Shown here piece after piece: positions 1 through 9,253 of a stretch of 49,341 bases of DNA; positions within the stretch are counted from its first letter, which is position 1, and every line of letters starts with the position of its first letter. Both the position numbers and the translations under genes were made by a program. The stretch lies in assembly GCF_000768315.1 (NCBI RefSeq), contig NZ_AQQX01000018.1, positions 1 through 49,341 of the forward strand, read 5' to 3'. The DNA is from Pseudooceanicola atlanticus (GTDB taxonomy: Bacteria > Pseudomonadota > Alphaproteobacteria > Rhodobacterales > Rhodobacteraceae). Below the pieces are notes generated by a model. The model made no database searches. It was not told where the DNA came from and saw nothing but the letters and a program-made list of their open reading frames with translations.

Positions 1-46
1 TTGGCGCAGACTCTACATTAAGGTGAGGGATTTCGCGGGGGGCAGG

Positions 47-517
47 TCACTCGCAATAAACGGTGTAGATATCTACGCCGTCGAACCGTTCCGGATAGTT
101 TTCTGACAGCATCCGTTCATATTGGGTCAGATCAGTTGGGCGGCGGGTTCCATCGATAATCCAAATCACTTGACCGTAGAAATCTGTGCGCTTTCTTACC
201 TCATCCGACTTGATAGCAGAGTGCTGGAACTCGATCACAAGGTCATAGGGTGTTTTGATATCCGCAATATGAAGCTCGCCAGTTTCATCGCGAGCTGGCA
301 CCTCTTGCCAGTCGGTAAAAAACCGGTTCTTCCAGTCGCGATGCCACTCGGTTTCGTTTTCCCACCAATGATCACAATGATGGCGGCCTTTGTGCGCCCA
401 ATGCCAGACCTTCTTGGTACCGCATCGAGCTAGCATGGCGGCATTGCAGCCTGGGCAGTAGCCCAAGGCACCAGGCGTCGCCTCAACTCGTTGACCATTC
501 AAAAGTGCAAAACGCAT
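47..517 (-). CDS. CoiA-like nuclease-family protein
   Basis: This 156-residue protein resembles the competence protein CoiA nuclease-like family. Visible features are an N-terminal CPGC zinc knuckle (about residue 22), a cluster of aromatic, His and Cys residues (KVWHWAHKGRHHC, near 38-50), and DLVIEFQHSAI (about 94-104), which fits the acidic and Gln positions of a PD-(D/E)xK-type core, ending in a hydrophobic VIWIIDG strand. ATG at 517 is preferred because the product then begins MRFALLNGQ as in relatives; GTG at 526 is an alternative in the same frame. It starts just after the stop of the upstream ATPase gene and is probably its co-transcribed partner. A role as a DNA-cleaving defence effector is inference; no activity can be read from the sequence alone. 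Confidence 0.65.
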   Translation of the reverse strand: MRFALLNGQRVEATPGALGYCPGCNAAMLARCGTKKVWHWAHKGRHHCDHWWENETEWHRDWKNRFFTDWQEVPARDETGELHIADIKTPYDLVIEFQHSAIKSDEVRKRTDFYGQVIWIIDGTRRPTDLTQYERMLSENYPERFDGVDIYTVYCE

Positions 518-528
518 TCCGATCACGC

Positions 529-2736
529 CTAGTTCAAATCTGACTTTACGTTCTGGTACAACGTCACTAACTCGGCCATGCCCATGTCTAAGATTGGCTC
601 ATACATAAAGGAATTGAGATGTATGTTTGCTGGCGTGATTAGATTGACCCGGCGTAGAAGGCCTATTTTTTCAGCTTCGTTATTAAACAAGTCTTTGAAT
701 TTCTGAAATATTTTCCCTGTTTGTTTATTCGAAACATCATATTCAGCCTCCGCAGAACGGATCTTTGCGACCATGTATCGCTCGGCTCGCATTCTGATCG
801 CGATTGACAGAGCGATCTTGTGCTCAAGATTGATGCCATCGGCAACTTTTTCACACTCATCGGCGGTCGCGAAAAGATGCTCAATAACTGGCTGCGTCAG
901 ATCAACATCGGGGAATGTACACCCGGCCAAATGGCGTTCGAACACGTCCTTGTAATCCTCGATGGTGAGGGCTTCCGTTTCATCTTTGAAGTGGAGCATC
1001 CTGGTAAGCTGCAGGTAGTCAGCATTAGGATTCCCATCGGCATCTTTGGGGCCAAGCGTGTATTCGATTAAATTACGTAAGAACGGTATATAGGCAATTA
1101 GAACTGACGGTTCGGCCAACCTGCCTTGCCACTTACGAAACGGACTCTGGATGTCCGTCCGCTCGAATGGCTCAAGCTTGATCCCGTCATCAGATCGAAA
1201 CGCCAGCCGACACTGATGTGCTGGACAGATATCTCTGCTTGAAACTGTTCGAAGGAAATCGAAGTTGTGAGTCAGAACGATGGCAAGGAAATTAGTGTCT
1301 TCGGTCTTGGTCACATCCTCTAAGAAATCAATGATCGCGAACTTGTTTTTGTAGTCAAACGAGTCAGAAATGTCGTCAAAGACAAAGAGGGTCTTGGTGC
1401 GGTTCTTCCATCGCACGAACACCTCATACATGATATCAAGGATGTAGAGTGCGCGACTTTCACCTGTGCTTAGCGCTCGGAGCAGCTCTTGCTTTTCGGA
1501 TGAAGCGTAACGCCTCTCTTCACCTGAATCTTTGATGATGAAAGCAATCGAAGGAGCACTTCCTTTGAGGATCGCATCGGCCTTATTTTCAACGGAAAGT
1601 TCAAACGGCAGGTAGAGAAAGCGACGATTGAAGTCTGCCACTACAGCGTCCCAATCACCTCTGCTGCTGTCCGCGTCTGCGATGATTTCAGCGAGAGCAC
1701 TTTGACCAGCTCGATACTCGGATACGAGCGCTTTGTATTCATCAAGTGCAGCCCGAAGATATTGCATCCAAAGGTCACGTTTCAGGCCCTCCCGGTCGTT
1801 GAGCATGGGCAGAAGGTGTTTGTTATCTGTGATATAATCTCGGAAAGCCTGCAGCTCCTTGTTTTTGAGCTTTGAATTGAATGTGTCAAATTTCTTCGCC
1901 ACCGCCTTATCGTTCAAGACGCGAAGCTTCTCCTCTTCGATTCGCTCGCGAAGAGATTGGTCCGATGAAACCTCTTCCTTCTGATCCGTTTTTTCATCCG
2001 CCAAGCTGATGCTGTGTCCAGCGTTAAAAAAGTTGTTCGCTTCGAGCTGCTGCTGAACCTGGGCGACATTGTGATACTGAAAATCCCTTCGAAGGATTGG
2101 CGATTGTTCGGTTATCTCGTCATACTTTTGCGCAAAGTCTTCGACCGCAGCCGCCACATCTTCACTGGCAAGGAATTGCTGAACTTTTGGGTCATACAGG
2201 ATTCTGTAGTCGGCTTTGCCGAGGTCCGATTGATGAAGTTCGTTGAGCTCGTCCTCAATCGCAGAAAGTGCCTCATAGTAGCTGCGGCCAAATACATCCT
2301 CTATAATCGGGTCTAAGTTTTCCCGTGATCTTTCTCCAAACCCCGCAGCGTTCCTGAGAGCTTTGTCCAAAGCCTTCTTTGCTTCGCCAATCGACTGATG
2401 GATTCCCTCGTACTTCGCTCTGAGTTCGGCGTTCGCAAGAAGAGTGGACACCTGACTTGAAGAGAATTTGTCATCGTAGGATTTAACGACGAAAATTTCC
2501 TCTTTCTTAATGGCTTCGCCATTCAGGGTGATCTCACAAGTAGGTTCGCGATTCGGGAAGTGCAGGTCCTTCGGCGAATTGCCTTCCGAAAGGTCCATCA
2601 TTGTCTTCGCAAGCGATGTTTTCATAACACCGTTTGGAGCGTAGATCGCGTAGCCTTTGTGCTTAAACTCCAGCTCTGCCTCGAGTTTTCCAATTCCATA
2701 GCAATATCTTAAATTTATGTTCAGCTTGTCAGCCAC
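529..2736 (-). CDS. ABC/SMC-like AAA ATPase, RloC/PrrC-like architecture
   Basis: A protein of about 735 residues. The N-terminus has a P-loop (APNGVMKTSLAKT, around residues 33-45). A long charged, coiled-coil-prone middle part follows, then an ABC signature-like LSTGESRAL, a Walker B with D-loop (LFVFDDISDSFD) and a switch His (VLTHNFDF). The split ATPase with a helical insertion is typical of RecF/SMC/RloC-type enzymes, several of which are phage-defence sensors. GTG at 2736 is chosen because GGAG lies 6 nt upstream; a TTG at 2766 would extend it by 10 residues. By eye the gene is clearly AT-richer than the helicase gene before it, which suggests separate acquisition. It probably forms a two-gene unit with the CoiA-like protein, the ATPase sensing and the nuclease acting. 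That pairing is inference. Confidence 0.7.
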   Translation of the reverse strand: MADKLNINLRYCYGIGKLEAELEFKHKGYAIYAPNGVMKTSLAKTMMDLSEGNSPKDLHFPNREPTCEITLNGEAIKKEEIFVVKSYDDKFSSSQVSTLLANAELRAKYEGIHQSIGEAKKALDKALRNAAGFGERSRENLDPIIEDVFGRSYYEALSAIEDELNELHQSDLGKADYRILYDPKVQQFLASEDVAAAVEDFAQKYDEITEQSPILRRDFQYHNVAQVQQQLEANNFFNAGHSISLADEKTDQKEEVSSDQSLRERIEEEKLRVLNDKAVAKKFDTFNSKLKNKELQAFRDYITDNKHLLPMLNDREGLKRDLWMQYLRAALDEYKALVSEYRAGQSALAEIIADADSSRGDWDAVVADFNRRFLYLPFELSVENKADAILKGSAPSIAFIIKDSGEERRYASSEKQELLRALSTGESRALYILDIMYEVFVRWKNRTKTLFVFDDISDSFDYKNKFAIIDFLEDVTKTEDTNFLAIVLTHNFDFLRTVSSRDICPAHQCRLAFRSDDGIKLEPFERTDIQSPFRKWQGRLAEPSVLIAYIPFLRNLIEYTLGPKDADGNPNADYLQLTRMLHFKDETEALTIEDYKDVFERHLAGCTFPDVDLTQPVIEHLFATADECEKVADGINLEHKIALSIAIRMRAERYMVAKIRSAEAEYDVSNKQTGKIFQKFKDLFNNEAEKIGLLRRVNLITPANIHLNSFMYEPILDMGMAELVTLYQNVKSDLN

Positions 2737-2831
2737 GACATTCTCCAAATGATCTCTGCGCCCCAAAAGGCCATTGCATTTGGCCCTAGCGGCTCAGAGC
2801 ATGCAAGGAAACAACCTCTGCTTCCCACCGC

Positions 2832-5003
2832 TCATGCCTGAATTATCCTTTCAACCAACGTTGGAAGAATTTGAGGAACAAGCTTCGAACTGGCTGCATC
2901 CAACTCCAAGAGCGGCTTCGACAGGTACGGATGAAACTTCTCAGACATGAAGTTACCTGCTCCCGCGAACAGATCAACGGGTTCGCCAGATCGAATATCT
3001 GCCAGCACTGAGCGTAGATCTGGTGTTTCGTCCCCGGTCTGCACCATCAGAAACCCGTCATGCTGTTCGACCAAGAACCCCATACTTCTGAGCGCTAGCG
3101 CCAAGGTTGACGTCTTAACCGTCCCAGCCCGGGTTGCAATGATCGATGCATGCTCGCCAAGACTGTGGATGTTCTTGGTCCGGAACCCGAGTCGCTCATA
3201 GTGGGCGCGCGCTTCGTCAAGCATCGCTAGCGAAACCGGCTCCATGTAGGGTGGACTGATATCCCCCTCCAGCACGGTGAACATCCGGTCTATCACCTCG
3301 TCATGAATGTCCCCCGCATCTCCGCCGAAGACAGGAGGCACACCGGCCTTCGCGGGTTTGACCACGATGACCTTTTCAAGATCATGGATCTCTTGAACCA
3401 CCCAACGCCGCCCAGAAAATATCAGCAGCATCCCAGGCGCAAGAACATTGTCGATCGGCAGGGTTCCAAGATCCCGCCCCTCTGCAACCAAACGGAATTC
3501 CTCAGGTGTCTGGAACACCGCATAGAAGCTGTAATGCTCAACCAGCTTTTCGCCTGTCGGTCCCAGAAGTAACAGCCCGCTCCCGGACTGTTCGATCAAG
3601 CCGGTTTCTGGATGTCCAATTGCACGCAACACATCTGCGAAGACTCCGGTCGTGACCTTTCGGAAGGGGCCTTCGCGGCAGAGCACGTTGTATACCACAC
3701 TTGCGGACGCACCGCCGCGCTGCGCGATGACTGACAGTATCTGATGGACGAGCGTCGAGAGATGAAGCGCCTGCGGTTTTGGTGGTTCGCACCAGCCTTC
3801 AAGCAACAGGTCTATCATCGCGATGGACCTAATCAGGCCGAGGCGAAGACGATCCACGAAACTGCTCTCCGGCGTCAATTTGGCTTCGACAGCGTACTGC
3901 CTGAGAATGGCCGGTTGTCCTTCACGCCGGCCTGACCGGCCAAGCCGTTGTCGCAAAGCCGCAACGCTGAATGGCGCACCGATTTGAGCCACGCAGGTCA
4001 CGTCACCGATGTCGATTCCAAGCTCAAGCGTTGACGTGCATACTGCGGTTGTCGGTCTCGCAGGGTCCTTCAAGCGCCGCTCAACGAAGTCACGGTGTTC
4101 TCTGGAGAGGCTCGCGTGGTGGGGATAGAATTCCTGTGGCAGGTGCTCCCGTTCGCAAAGCTCCCGCAACCGATCTGCGTAAATCTCGACCCGTTGGCGC
4201 GCCCCGGCGAAGACCAGGTTGTCACTGCCTCGAAGATGCTTGAACAGATGGGCTGCTATGGCGTCAGTTGCGGATGGACTATTGTCATCTTCATCGCCTG
4301 AGAGGTAGCCGCGAAGCTGAAGCTTCAATTCAGCTTCGCCGCCATTTGCTTCGATCAGCTGGACAGAGCTTGCTGCGTCAGGGCGAAGATAGGCCTTGGC
4401 GAGGTCCATGTCCCCCAGCGTCGCTGACAGACCTATCCGACGGACTGGACGCTTTATCGCAAGCTCGAGCCTTGTGAGCAGTGAACGAAGCTGAACACCG
4501 CGTTCGCTGTCCAGGACTGTGTGCAGTTCGTCGATAACGACCGCCCGCGTGGCCCCAAACAGGCGAGGGATTTCCAAACCGCGACGAATTAAAAGCGCCT
4601 CAAGGGACTCTGGGGTTATCAGCAGGATCCCTTTCGGAGATTTCAACGCCCGCGTCTTGACGGATTGCGAGACATCCCCGTGCCAGGGAATAACCGGAAG
4701 CTCTGCTTCTTGGCACATGCCCTCCAGCCGCATGGCCTGGTCCGTGATCAAGGCTTTCAGCGGACCGATGTAGAGCAGGTCGAAGCCGGTGCCGTCGGAC
4801 GGCTCGTCAAGCACCTGTGAAATCAACGGCAGGAACGCCGCCTCGGTCTTTCCGCCCGCCGTGGACGCCGCAACGATCAAATCGGTATTGGTCTCGCAGA
4901 TCGTCCGGATGGATCGCGCCTGGATGTCGCGAAGTTCGCGCCATCCTTGCTGGCGTATCCATTTCTGCACAGGTCTCGCCAGTTTGTCGAACGCACTGCT
5001 CAT
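2832..5003 (-). CDS. sngC: Lhr-like superfamily 2 helicase, Shango SngC
   Basis: A 723-residue ATP-dependent DEAD/H-box helicase. Motifs in order: Walker A ASTAGGKTEA (45-54), DELH in place of DEAH (158-161), motif III GLSATLGD (about 191-198), motif V STLELGIDIGDV and motif VI QRLGRSGRREG. A long C-terminal region follows, as in Lhr-type helicases. The ATG at 5003 begins 5 nt after the stop of the ATPase gene, so the two are translationally close. A TerB-domain protein, a DUF2791-type ATPase and this helicase in order match the three-gene Shango anti-phage system (SngA, SngB, SngC). Related helicases also occur in BREX loci as BrxHI, but no PglZ, PglX or BrxC is seen here. The helicase is expected to translocate on nucleic acid; the trigger is not visible. 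Confidence 0.85.
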   Translation of the reverse strand: MSSAFDKLARPVQKWIRQQGWRELRDIQARSIRTICETNTDLIVAASTAGGKTEAAFLPLISQVLDEPSDGTGFDLLYIGPLKALITDQAMRLEGMCQEAELPVIPWHGDVSQSVKTRALKSPKGILLITPESLEALLIRRGLEIPRLFGATRAVVIDELHTVLDSERGVQLRSLLTRLELAIKRPVRRIGLSATLGDMDLAKAYLRPDAASSVQLIEANGGEAELKLQLRGYLSGDEDDNSPSATDAIAAHLFKHLRGSDNLVFAGARQRVEIYADRLRELCEREHLPQEFYPHHASLSREHRDFVERRLKDPARPTTAVCTSTLELGIDIGDVTCVAQIGAPFSVAALRQRLGRSGRREGQPAILRQYAVEAKLTPESSFVDRLRLGLIRSIAMIDLLLEGWCEPPKPQALHLSTLVHQILSVIAQRGGASASVVYNVLCREGPFRKVTTGVFADVLRAIGHPETGLIEQSGSGLLLLGPTGEKLVEHYSFYAVFQTPEEFRLVAEGRDLGTLPIDNVLAPGMLLIFSGRRWVVQEIHDLEKVIVVKPAKAGVPPVFGGDAGDIHDEVIDRMFTVLEGDISPPYMEPVSLAMLDEARAHYERLGFRTKNIHSLGEHASIIATRAGTVKTSTLALALRSMGFLVEQHDGFLMVQTGDETPDLRSVLADIRSGEPVDLFAGAGNFMSEKFHPYLSKPLLELDAASSKLVPQILPTLVERIIQA

Positions 5004-5008
5004 CGGCG

Positions 5009-6316
5009 TCAGAGCTTGAAGCTGATCAGATCATCGTCACCGGGGTCTTGGGCACCAGTCGACTCGTCTACCTCGGTCATGTCTTCGCCGAGGTCTTCGG
5101 AGACTTCGATCTTTTCGATCAGATCGCTCCACTCGACACCGGGGTTTTGCTCGAGCACGGAAAGCAGGTTCACGAAGGCCGTCACCGTATTGCGCGGGGT
5201 GCGGAAGTAAGCTTCACCGATCCGGTCCGAGCAATGCGCCATGAATGCCTCGAGTGCGGCGTCCGGCAGAACACTGGCATCGTCCTGCATGATCCGCCGG
5301 ACATTGGCCAGAAGTACGAAAAGGTCTTCAGGGGTCAGGCTGGCGAGCCGGACAACCGGTCCTGAAAGGTCGACCAATCCGTCTCGCGCGAAGGTATTTT
5401 CGGCCAAACGCGACTGAAGGGCTTCGTAGCTATAGAGCCCACGACGGGTGTTCATCAGAAACTCCGGGGTTCCACCCATGAGAAATCCGAGGTTCTCGGC
5501 GCTACCCTGCAGCACATCGTTCAGGATCCGGAGGATCTGTTCATAGTTTGCATTGCGGGCCTGCGACGAGGTGAGCTTGTAGAGGTTCACCATCTCGTCG
5601 AGGCCGACGAGCAAGCCTTTGTAACCGGCCTCGCCCACAAATGCCGACATAAGCTTCAGATGGTCATAGACACTGGCGTCGTCGATGATCGTTCGCACAC
5701 CAAGCGCTTTGCGCGCGTCGGTGCGTGTCGCGAACTCGCCGCGCAGCCATCTCAGGGCTGCGGATTTCAACTCGTCGTCGCCGGTCTCATGGCCTTCCCA
5801 ATATCGACGGATGACTTCGGCGAACTCAAACCCTCCGGTAAGTTCTTCAAAGTGGCCAAGGCGTTCACGAATGACGGTCCCAGTGGGCAAATCCCGTTCT
5901 TCAGCATCTCGGTGAGCTTGGCTGACAAACCGTTCCACCACGCTGGCCAATGCCCCGCCATCGGGCTTTGTCCGCGTCGAGAGGTTTCGGGCCATCTCCG
6001 CATAAAGCCCCCGAGCTTGTCCGCCGGTCGCGTGAATGCGGCGATCCGGCGCCAGATCCGCGAACATCACGACCAGGCCTTTCTCCAAGGCCACGAGGCG
6101 AATCAGGTTCATGAAGAACGTCTTGCCCGATCCGTATTCCCCGATGATGAACCGGATCGCCGATCCGCCATCTGATATCCGGTCCATGTCCTTGACGAGC
6201 TCTTCAATCTCCCGGACGCGGCCGACCTGAATATGGCGCAAACCGAGCTTGGGCACGACCCCGGCCCGAAGCGCCTGTACGATTGCATCGCGTTCACGTG
6301 GTTTCAACTTAGACAT
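5009..6316 (-). CDS. sngB: DUF2791/BREX-type P-loop ATPase, Shango SngB
   Basis: A 435-residue ATPase with Walker A GEYGSGKTFF (59-68) and a Walker B-like GLLVGLDEMVNL carrying the Asp-Glu pair. The remainder is the helical C-terminal part of the BREX-system ATP-binding (DUF2791/BrxD-like) family. The ATG at 6316 is chosen because GGAGG lies about 7 nt upstream; the longer GTG start at 6331 adds five residues without support. It overlaps the end of the TerB gene by 8 nt and is followed 5 nt later by the helicase, so the three are one translationally coupled unit. The order identifies it as the middle gene of a Shango system, where it probably couples ATP hydrolysis to assembly with the TerB protein and helicase. 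Confidence 0.85.
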   Translation of the reverse strand: MSKLKPRERDAIVQALRAGVVPKLGLRHIQVGRVREIEELVKDMDRISDGGSAIRFIIGEYGSGKTFFMNLIRLVALEKGLVVMFADLAPDRRIHATGGQARGLYAEMARNLSTRTKPDGGALASVVERFVSQAHRDAEERDLPTGTVIRERLGHFEELTGGFEFAEVIRRYWEGHETGDDELKSAALRWLRGEFATRTDARKALGVRTIIDDASVYDHLKLMSAFVGEAGYKGLLVGLDEMVNLYKLTSSQARNANYEQILRILNDVLQGSAENLGFLMGGTPEFLMNTRRGLYSYEALQSRLAENTFARDGLVDLSGPVVRLASLTPEDLFVLLANVRRIMQDDASVLPDAALEAFMAHCSDRIGEAYFRTPRNTVTAFVNLLSVLEQNPGVEWSDLIEKIEVSEDLGEDMTEVDESTGAQDPGDDDLISFKL

Positions 6317-8837
6317 CCCTGCCCTCCGCACTCATCTTTTCTTTTACCGCCTCCGCAATCTCCGGAGACACGTCATATCCATCATACTCGTCGAGAAGCG
6401 CTTCATCGTAGGTCTCAAAAGCCCATTCATTCACGACTTCCAGTGCCCCGGACGCCATCAAGCCATGCGAGGCGCAGATCGTCTCGAACTCCGTTTCAGA
6501 CCAATGCTCACGAGTAACTAGTTCGAGGACAAGGGCGCCGTGTTTCGAGTCAAGCCCCGCCAGCTGGCTTTGGCTGGCGGGCCCGGACGCACCACTTTCT
6601 TCCTCTTCGACGTCGAAAATCTGCCCAAGGACAGACGACACGCGCTCAGTGTCCGAACGGATTGCTGCGATCCGCGACGCGTCGAGTTTGGGTCCGCTGG
6701 CTTTTTCAAGCTCGGGTATCGCTTCGCCCGGGCGACCTGGTTGCGACGCACGAACAGTGCGGGGACCATCCGAAACTTCGCCAGCATGCAGGTCCGAGTA
6801 GGCCAGCGCAGGATCAAGGCCCAAAGCCTTGTAGACTTTCTCGATGCTTGCGACTTCGTCGGAGTGAATAATGCCATCGGCATGTGCTGCACCAACCAGC
6901 GCTGCCCGCATGGCGGCCTGGTTGTCTTGGCCCACCTCCTTCAGTTTCCGTCGCAGAAGCGCCATGTCCGGTGGCACGGCTAGGAACCATTCAAGGTTTG
7001 CACGCAGCCTGCGGCGTTCCTGATCGCTGAGGGTCGCGGCAGAAACCTGATCTTCCAACGCCCTGCGTTCAGGCTCCGCGATGCGACCATCCGCATGGAC
7101 GACGAACGACCCAAGTGCCAATTCGATCAAGGCGCTTCGATAGCTGTCGGAAACTTCCTCCAGTCTTTCGATGGGTTCACCCAGACTAAAAAGCACAACG
7201 GGCTCCTCCGCCTTGGGCGACCGGAGAGCAAACCGAGGGTCGGGTGCCAGACCGAAACCGAGGCGCGCGAGCGCGTCGGCGGCTCCAGTCATTTGCCGTT
7301 TCCCGATCTTCTCGTTCGTTTCTCCCTCCAGACGCCCGATCACCTCCTCAAGCGGCACCAATCCCCCCCGATCGACAATATCGCTTGCCCAAGATTTCAA
7401 GTGGTCCATTTCCTCTGATGGGAAGGCATCCCACAGTTCAGAAGGCAGCAAGGCATGCGCTTCAACGCTTCCGCGACCATCAGGATTTCGGCCCAAGAAG
7501 CGACTGAGCTTGTCGAGATCGTTCATCACCTCGTCAGCCAACTCCTGGGCAATCTCGACCGGTTTGCGCAGGCCGGAAATATCCGGGACCGGCTTGCCAT
7601 CAACGGTTGGGTTGGCAGATCCCTGAAACTCGCTGGAGGCGGCGCGATAGGATGCCGTGAGTGATTTCCGGGGTTTTGTCACTTTGAGCCCATCAGGAAA
7701 ACGCCGATCAAACCGCATACGGAAAAGAGCGGCGAACTCGTCACGGCACCGCGTCGCGGGAGTTCTCAGATTTGTTTCCGGATGGCAGATGAACCAACTC
7801 AGCAACCAGTCAGCCGTCAGGTTCTCGCCTTTGTCGATCTGGGCTCCGATTGCGTATTTGAGTGAGAACGGAAGTTCCCAGCCCTGCTTCTCGAAAATCG
7901 GCTCGATAGCGTCAAGGTCGGTTTCGGCAATCATTGCGATATCGAGGAACTCGCCCAAATACCGCCTGACGGAATGGTTATCAGGGTAGAGTGACTGCAG
8001 CCGCCGAACTTCCTGGACGATCTCCTTTGCATCTTCGTTCGACTGATCGACGAAGAAGCGACGCTCCAGCCCGTAGAAGTACAGGAACATGTAGCCGGGG
8101 TTATAGGAGGCGTCGCTTCGCCCAGTTGCCAACCACTCCAAGTAGGTTGCTCGACACTGGGGTGAGATATCCGAGTATCCGGGCCAATACGGCATGCCAT
8201 CGCCAGCCTTGTCCCTGCCCGAGCGCGCGACCGGCAGGGATGGATCGATATAGGCTCGGCATTTGTCGCGATACCCGTAAGAGTTCAGCAAGGGAGGCGT
8301 GCCAACATAGACCATCCCGCCGATGTTGCGACCGGCGACGCTAGCTGTTTCGCTAGAGGGGACCCACCCGCTTTTCTTTGTTCGGGACGACCTGCTCGAT
8401 GCAACTCGCCCAGATTGTTTTCTTTCAGCGGCTGCCGCAAGAGCTGGCGCCGCAGACTTTCCAGCGCGAACGATCTCAGCGTAGTCCTGCTTCGGTGGGG
8501 AATAGGCTTGAGTCGCAGCCGATGCTCTGGAAACATTGGCTTCGCGAGTTCGTTCGCGTTCACGCTCGACACGTTTTTCATATGCATTTGGAGGCGCTAC
8601 CAGCGCTGAATTCGTTTCTGTTGTTTCCGAACTCTTTGCGCCGCCATTTGTAGCGGCAATTTTTCTAGATCGCCGCCTTTCTTGCCACCAAACCAAAAAG
8701 ATGGGCGCTCCCAATGCAAAAAGAACTTGGCTGCCGTCCGACCATGACTGCAATGCAAGTGCAATAATTAACAAAGCAGCAAAGAAATAAATCGCTAAAA
8801 AAAATGTAACGCGAAAAACCTTCCATACAAGACTCAT
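6309..8837 (-). CDS. sngA: Membrane TerB-N/TerB/TerB-C protein, Shango SngA
   Basis: An 842-residue protein. The N-terminus has two hydrophobic segments (about residues 8-27 and 34-50) followed by a basic RRRSRK stretch, so it is probably membrane-anchored with the bulk in the cytoplasm. A low-complexity linker leads to a TerB-N region with the GGMVYVG and YSDISPQCRATYLEWLATGR motifs. A TerB domain (about 575-690) has two acidic metal-binding-like turns (HADGRIAEPE and HADGIIHSDE), and a TerB-C segment ends the protein. ATG at 8837 is preferred to the adjacent TTG at 8840; AGGAGA lies about 9 nt upstream. TerB domains mark stress and defence modules. With the next two genes it forms Shango, and it is the likely membrane-proximal sensor or scaffold. 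Confidence 0.85.
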   Translation of the reverse strand: MSLVWKVFRVTFFLAIYFFAALLIIALALQSWSDGSQVLFALGAPIFLVWWQERRRSRKIAATNGGAKSSETTETNSALVAPPNAYEKRVERERERTREANVSRASAATQAYSPPKQDYAEIVRAGKSAAPALAAAAERKQSGRVASSRSSRTKKSGWVPSSETASVAGRNIGGMVYVGTPPLLNSYGYRDKCRAYIDPSLPVARSGRDKAGDGMPYWPGYSDISPQCRATYLEWLATGRSDASYNPGYMFLYFYGLERRFFVDQSNEDAKEIVQEVRRLQSLYPDNHSVRRYLGEFLDIAMIAETDLDAIEPIFEKQGWELPFSLKYAIGAQIDKGENLTADWLLSWFICHPETNLRTPATRCRDEFAALFRMRFDRRFPDGLKVTKPRKSLTASYRAASSEFQGSANPTVDGKPVPDISGLRKPVEIAQELADEVMNDLDKLSRFLGRNPDGRGSVEAHALLPSELWDAFPSEEMDHLKSWASDIVDRGGLVPLEEVIGRLEGETNEKIGKRQMTGAADALARLGFGLAPDPRFALRSPKAEEPVVLFSLGEPIERLEEVSDSYRSALIELALGSFVVHADGRIAEPERRALEDQVSAATLSDQERRRLRANLEWFLAVPPDMALLRRKLKEVGQDNQAAMRAALVGAAHADGIIHSDEVASIEKVYKALGLDPALAYSDLHAGEVSDGPRTVRASQPGRPGEAIPELEKASGPKLDASRIAAIRSDTERVSSVLGQIFDVEEEESGASGPASQSQLAGLDSKHGALVLELVTREHWSETEFETICASHGLMASGALEVVNEWAFETYDEALLDEYDGYDVSPEIAEAVKEKMSAEGRDV

Positions 8838-8950
8838 CAATAAAATCTCCTAACTGGCCAGTTCGATCTCAAGAGAACGGCGCCCGCCTCTCAACCTCTA
8901 GGCGATTTTTCTCTGCTAGAACAATCGAATCCCCAGTGGGGGTGCACATT

Positions 8951-9253
8951 TCACCAGTTTTCGAAGAGGTCAGGCGTGTTCGTGTCACGCACTCGGCTCA
9001 AACCTTCGCCAACATGCAAACATGGGTGCTTGATCCTATACAATCCCTTCGCGCCCTCAAAATGAGCGCTGCCACCATTGGGCATACGGACCGTGACCAC
9101 GTCTGCACCGCATATGGGGCACTGATGCCGGAAACTGCGCTGGCGCTTTGCATTCGAAGAAGACAGTAAGACCCAGCTTTCTCGAACGTCGGTAGTGCCA
9201 CCATTTGGCAAGCGCCGCGAATGAGCTCGCCGTCGAAACCAACGAGGAACCAT
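8951..9253 (-). CDS. Small zinc-ribbon-like protein between sbcC and sngA
   Basis: A 100-residue unassigned protein. Its ATG overlaps the sbcC stop by one base (TGATG), which argues strongly that it is really translated. It contains CPICG (about 46-50) and a later HPCLH, together a plausible zinc site. A PNGG motif occurs twice (LPNGGTTDVRESWVL and MPNGGSAHFEGAKGL), giving two related halves around the zinc knuckle. The N-terminus is Arg-rich. It lies between the nuclease pair and the Shango genes in the same operon, so it may be an adaptor or nucleic-acid-binding accessory. No family name is recognised and the function is unknown. Confidence 0.6.
   Translation of the reverse strand: MVPRWFRRRAHSRRLPNGGTTDVRESWVLLSSSNAKRQRSFRHQCPICGADVVTVRMPNGGSAHFEGAKGLYRIKHPCLHVGEGLSRVRDTNTPDLFENW

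Noticed and set aside
2832..6316. BREX assignment for the helicase and DUF2791 ATPase.
   Set aside because: No PglZ, PglX/BrxX, BrxC or BrxL gene is present; a TerB protein in front fits Shango better.
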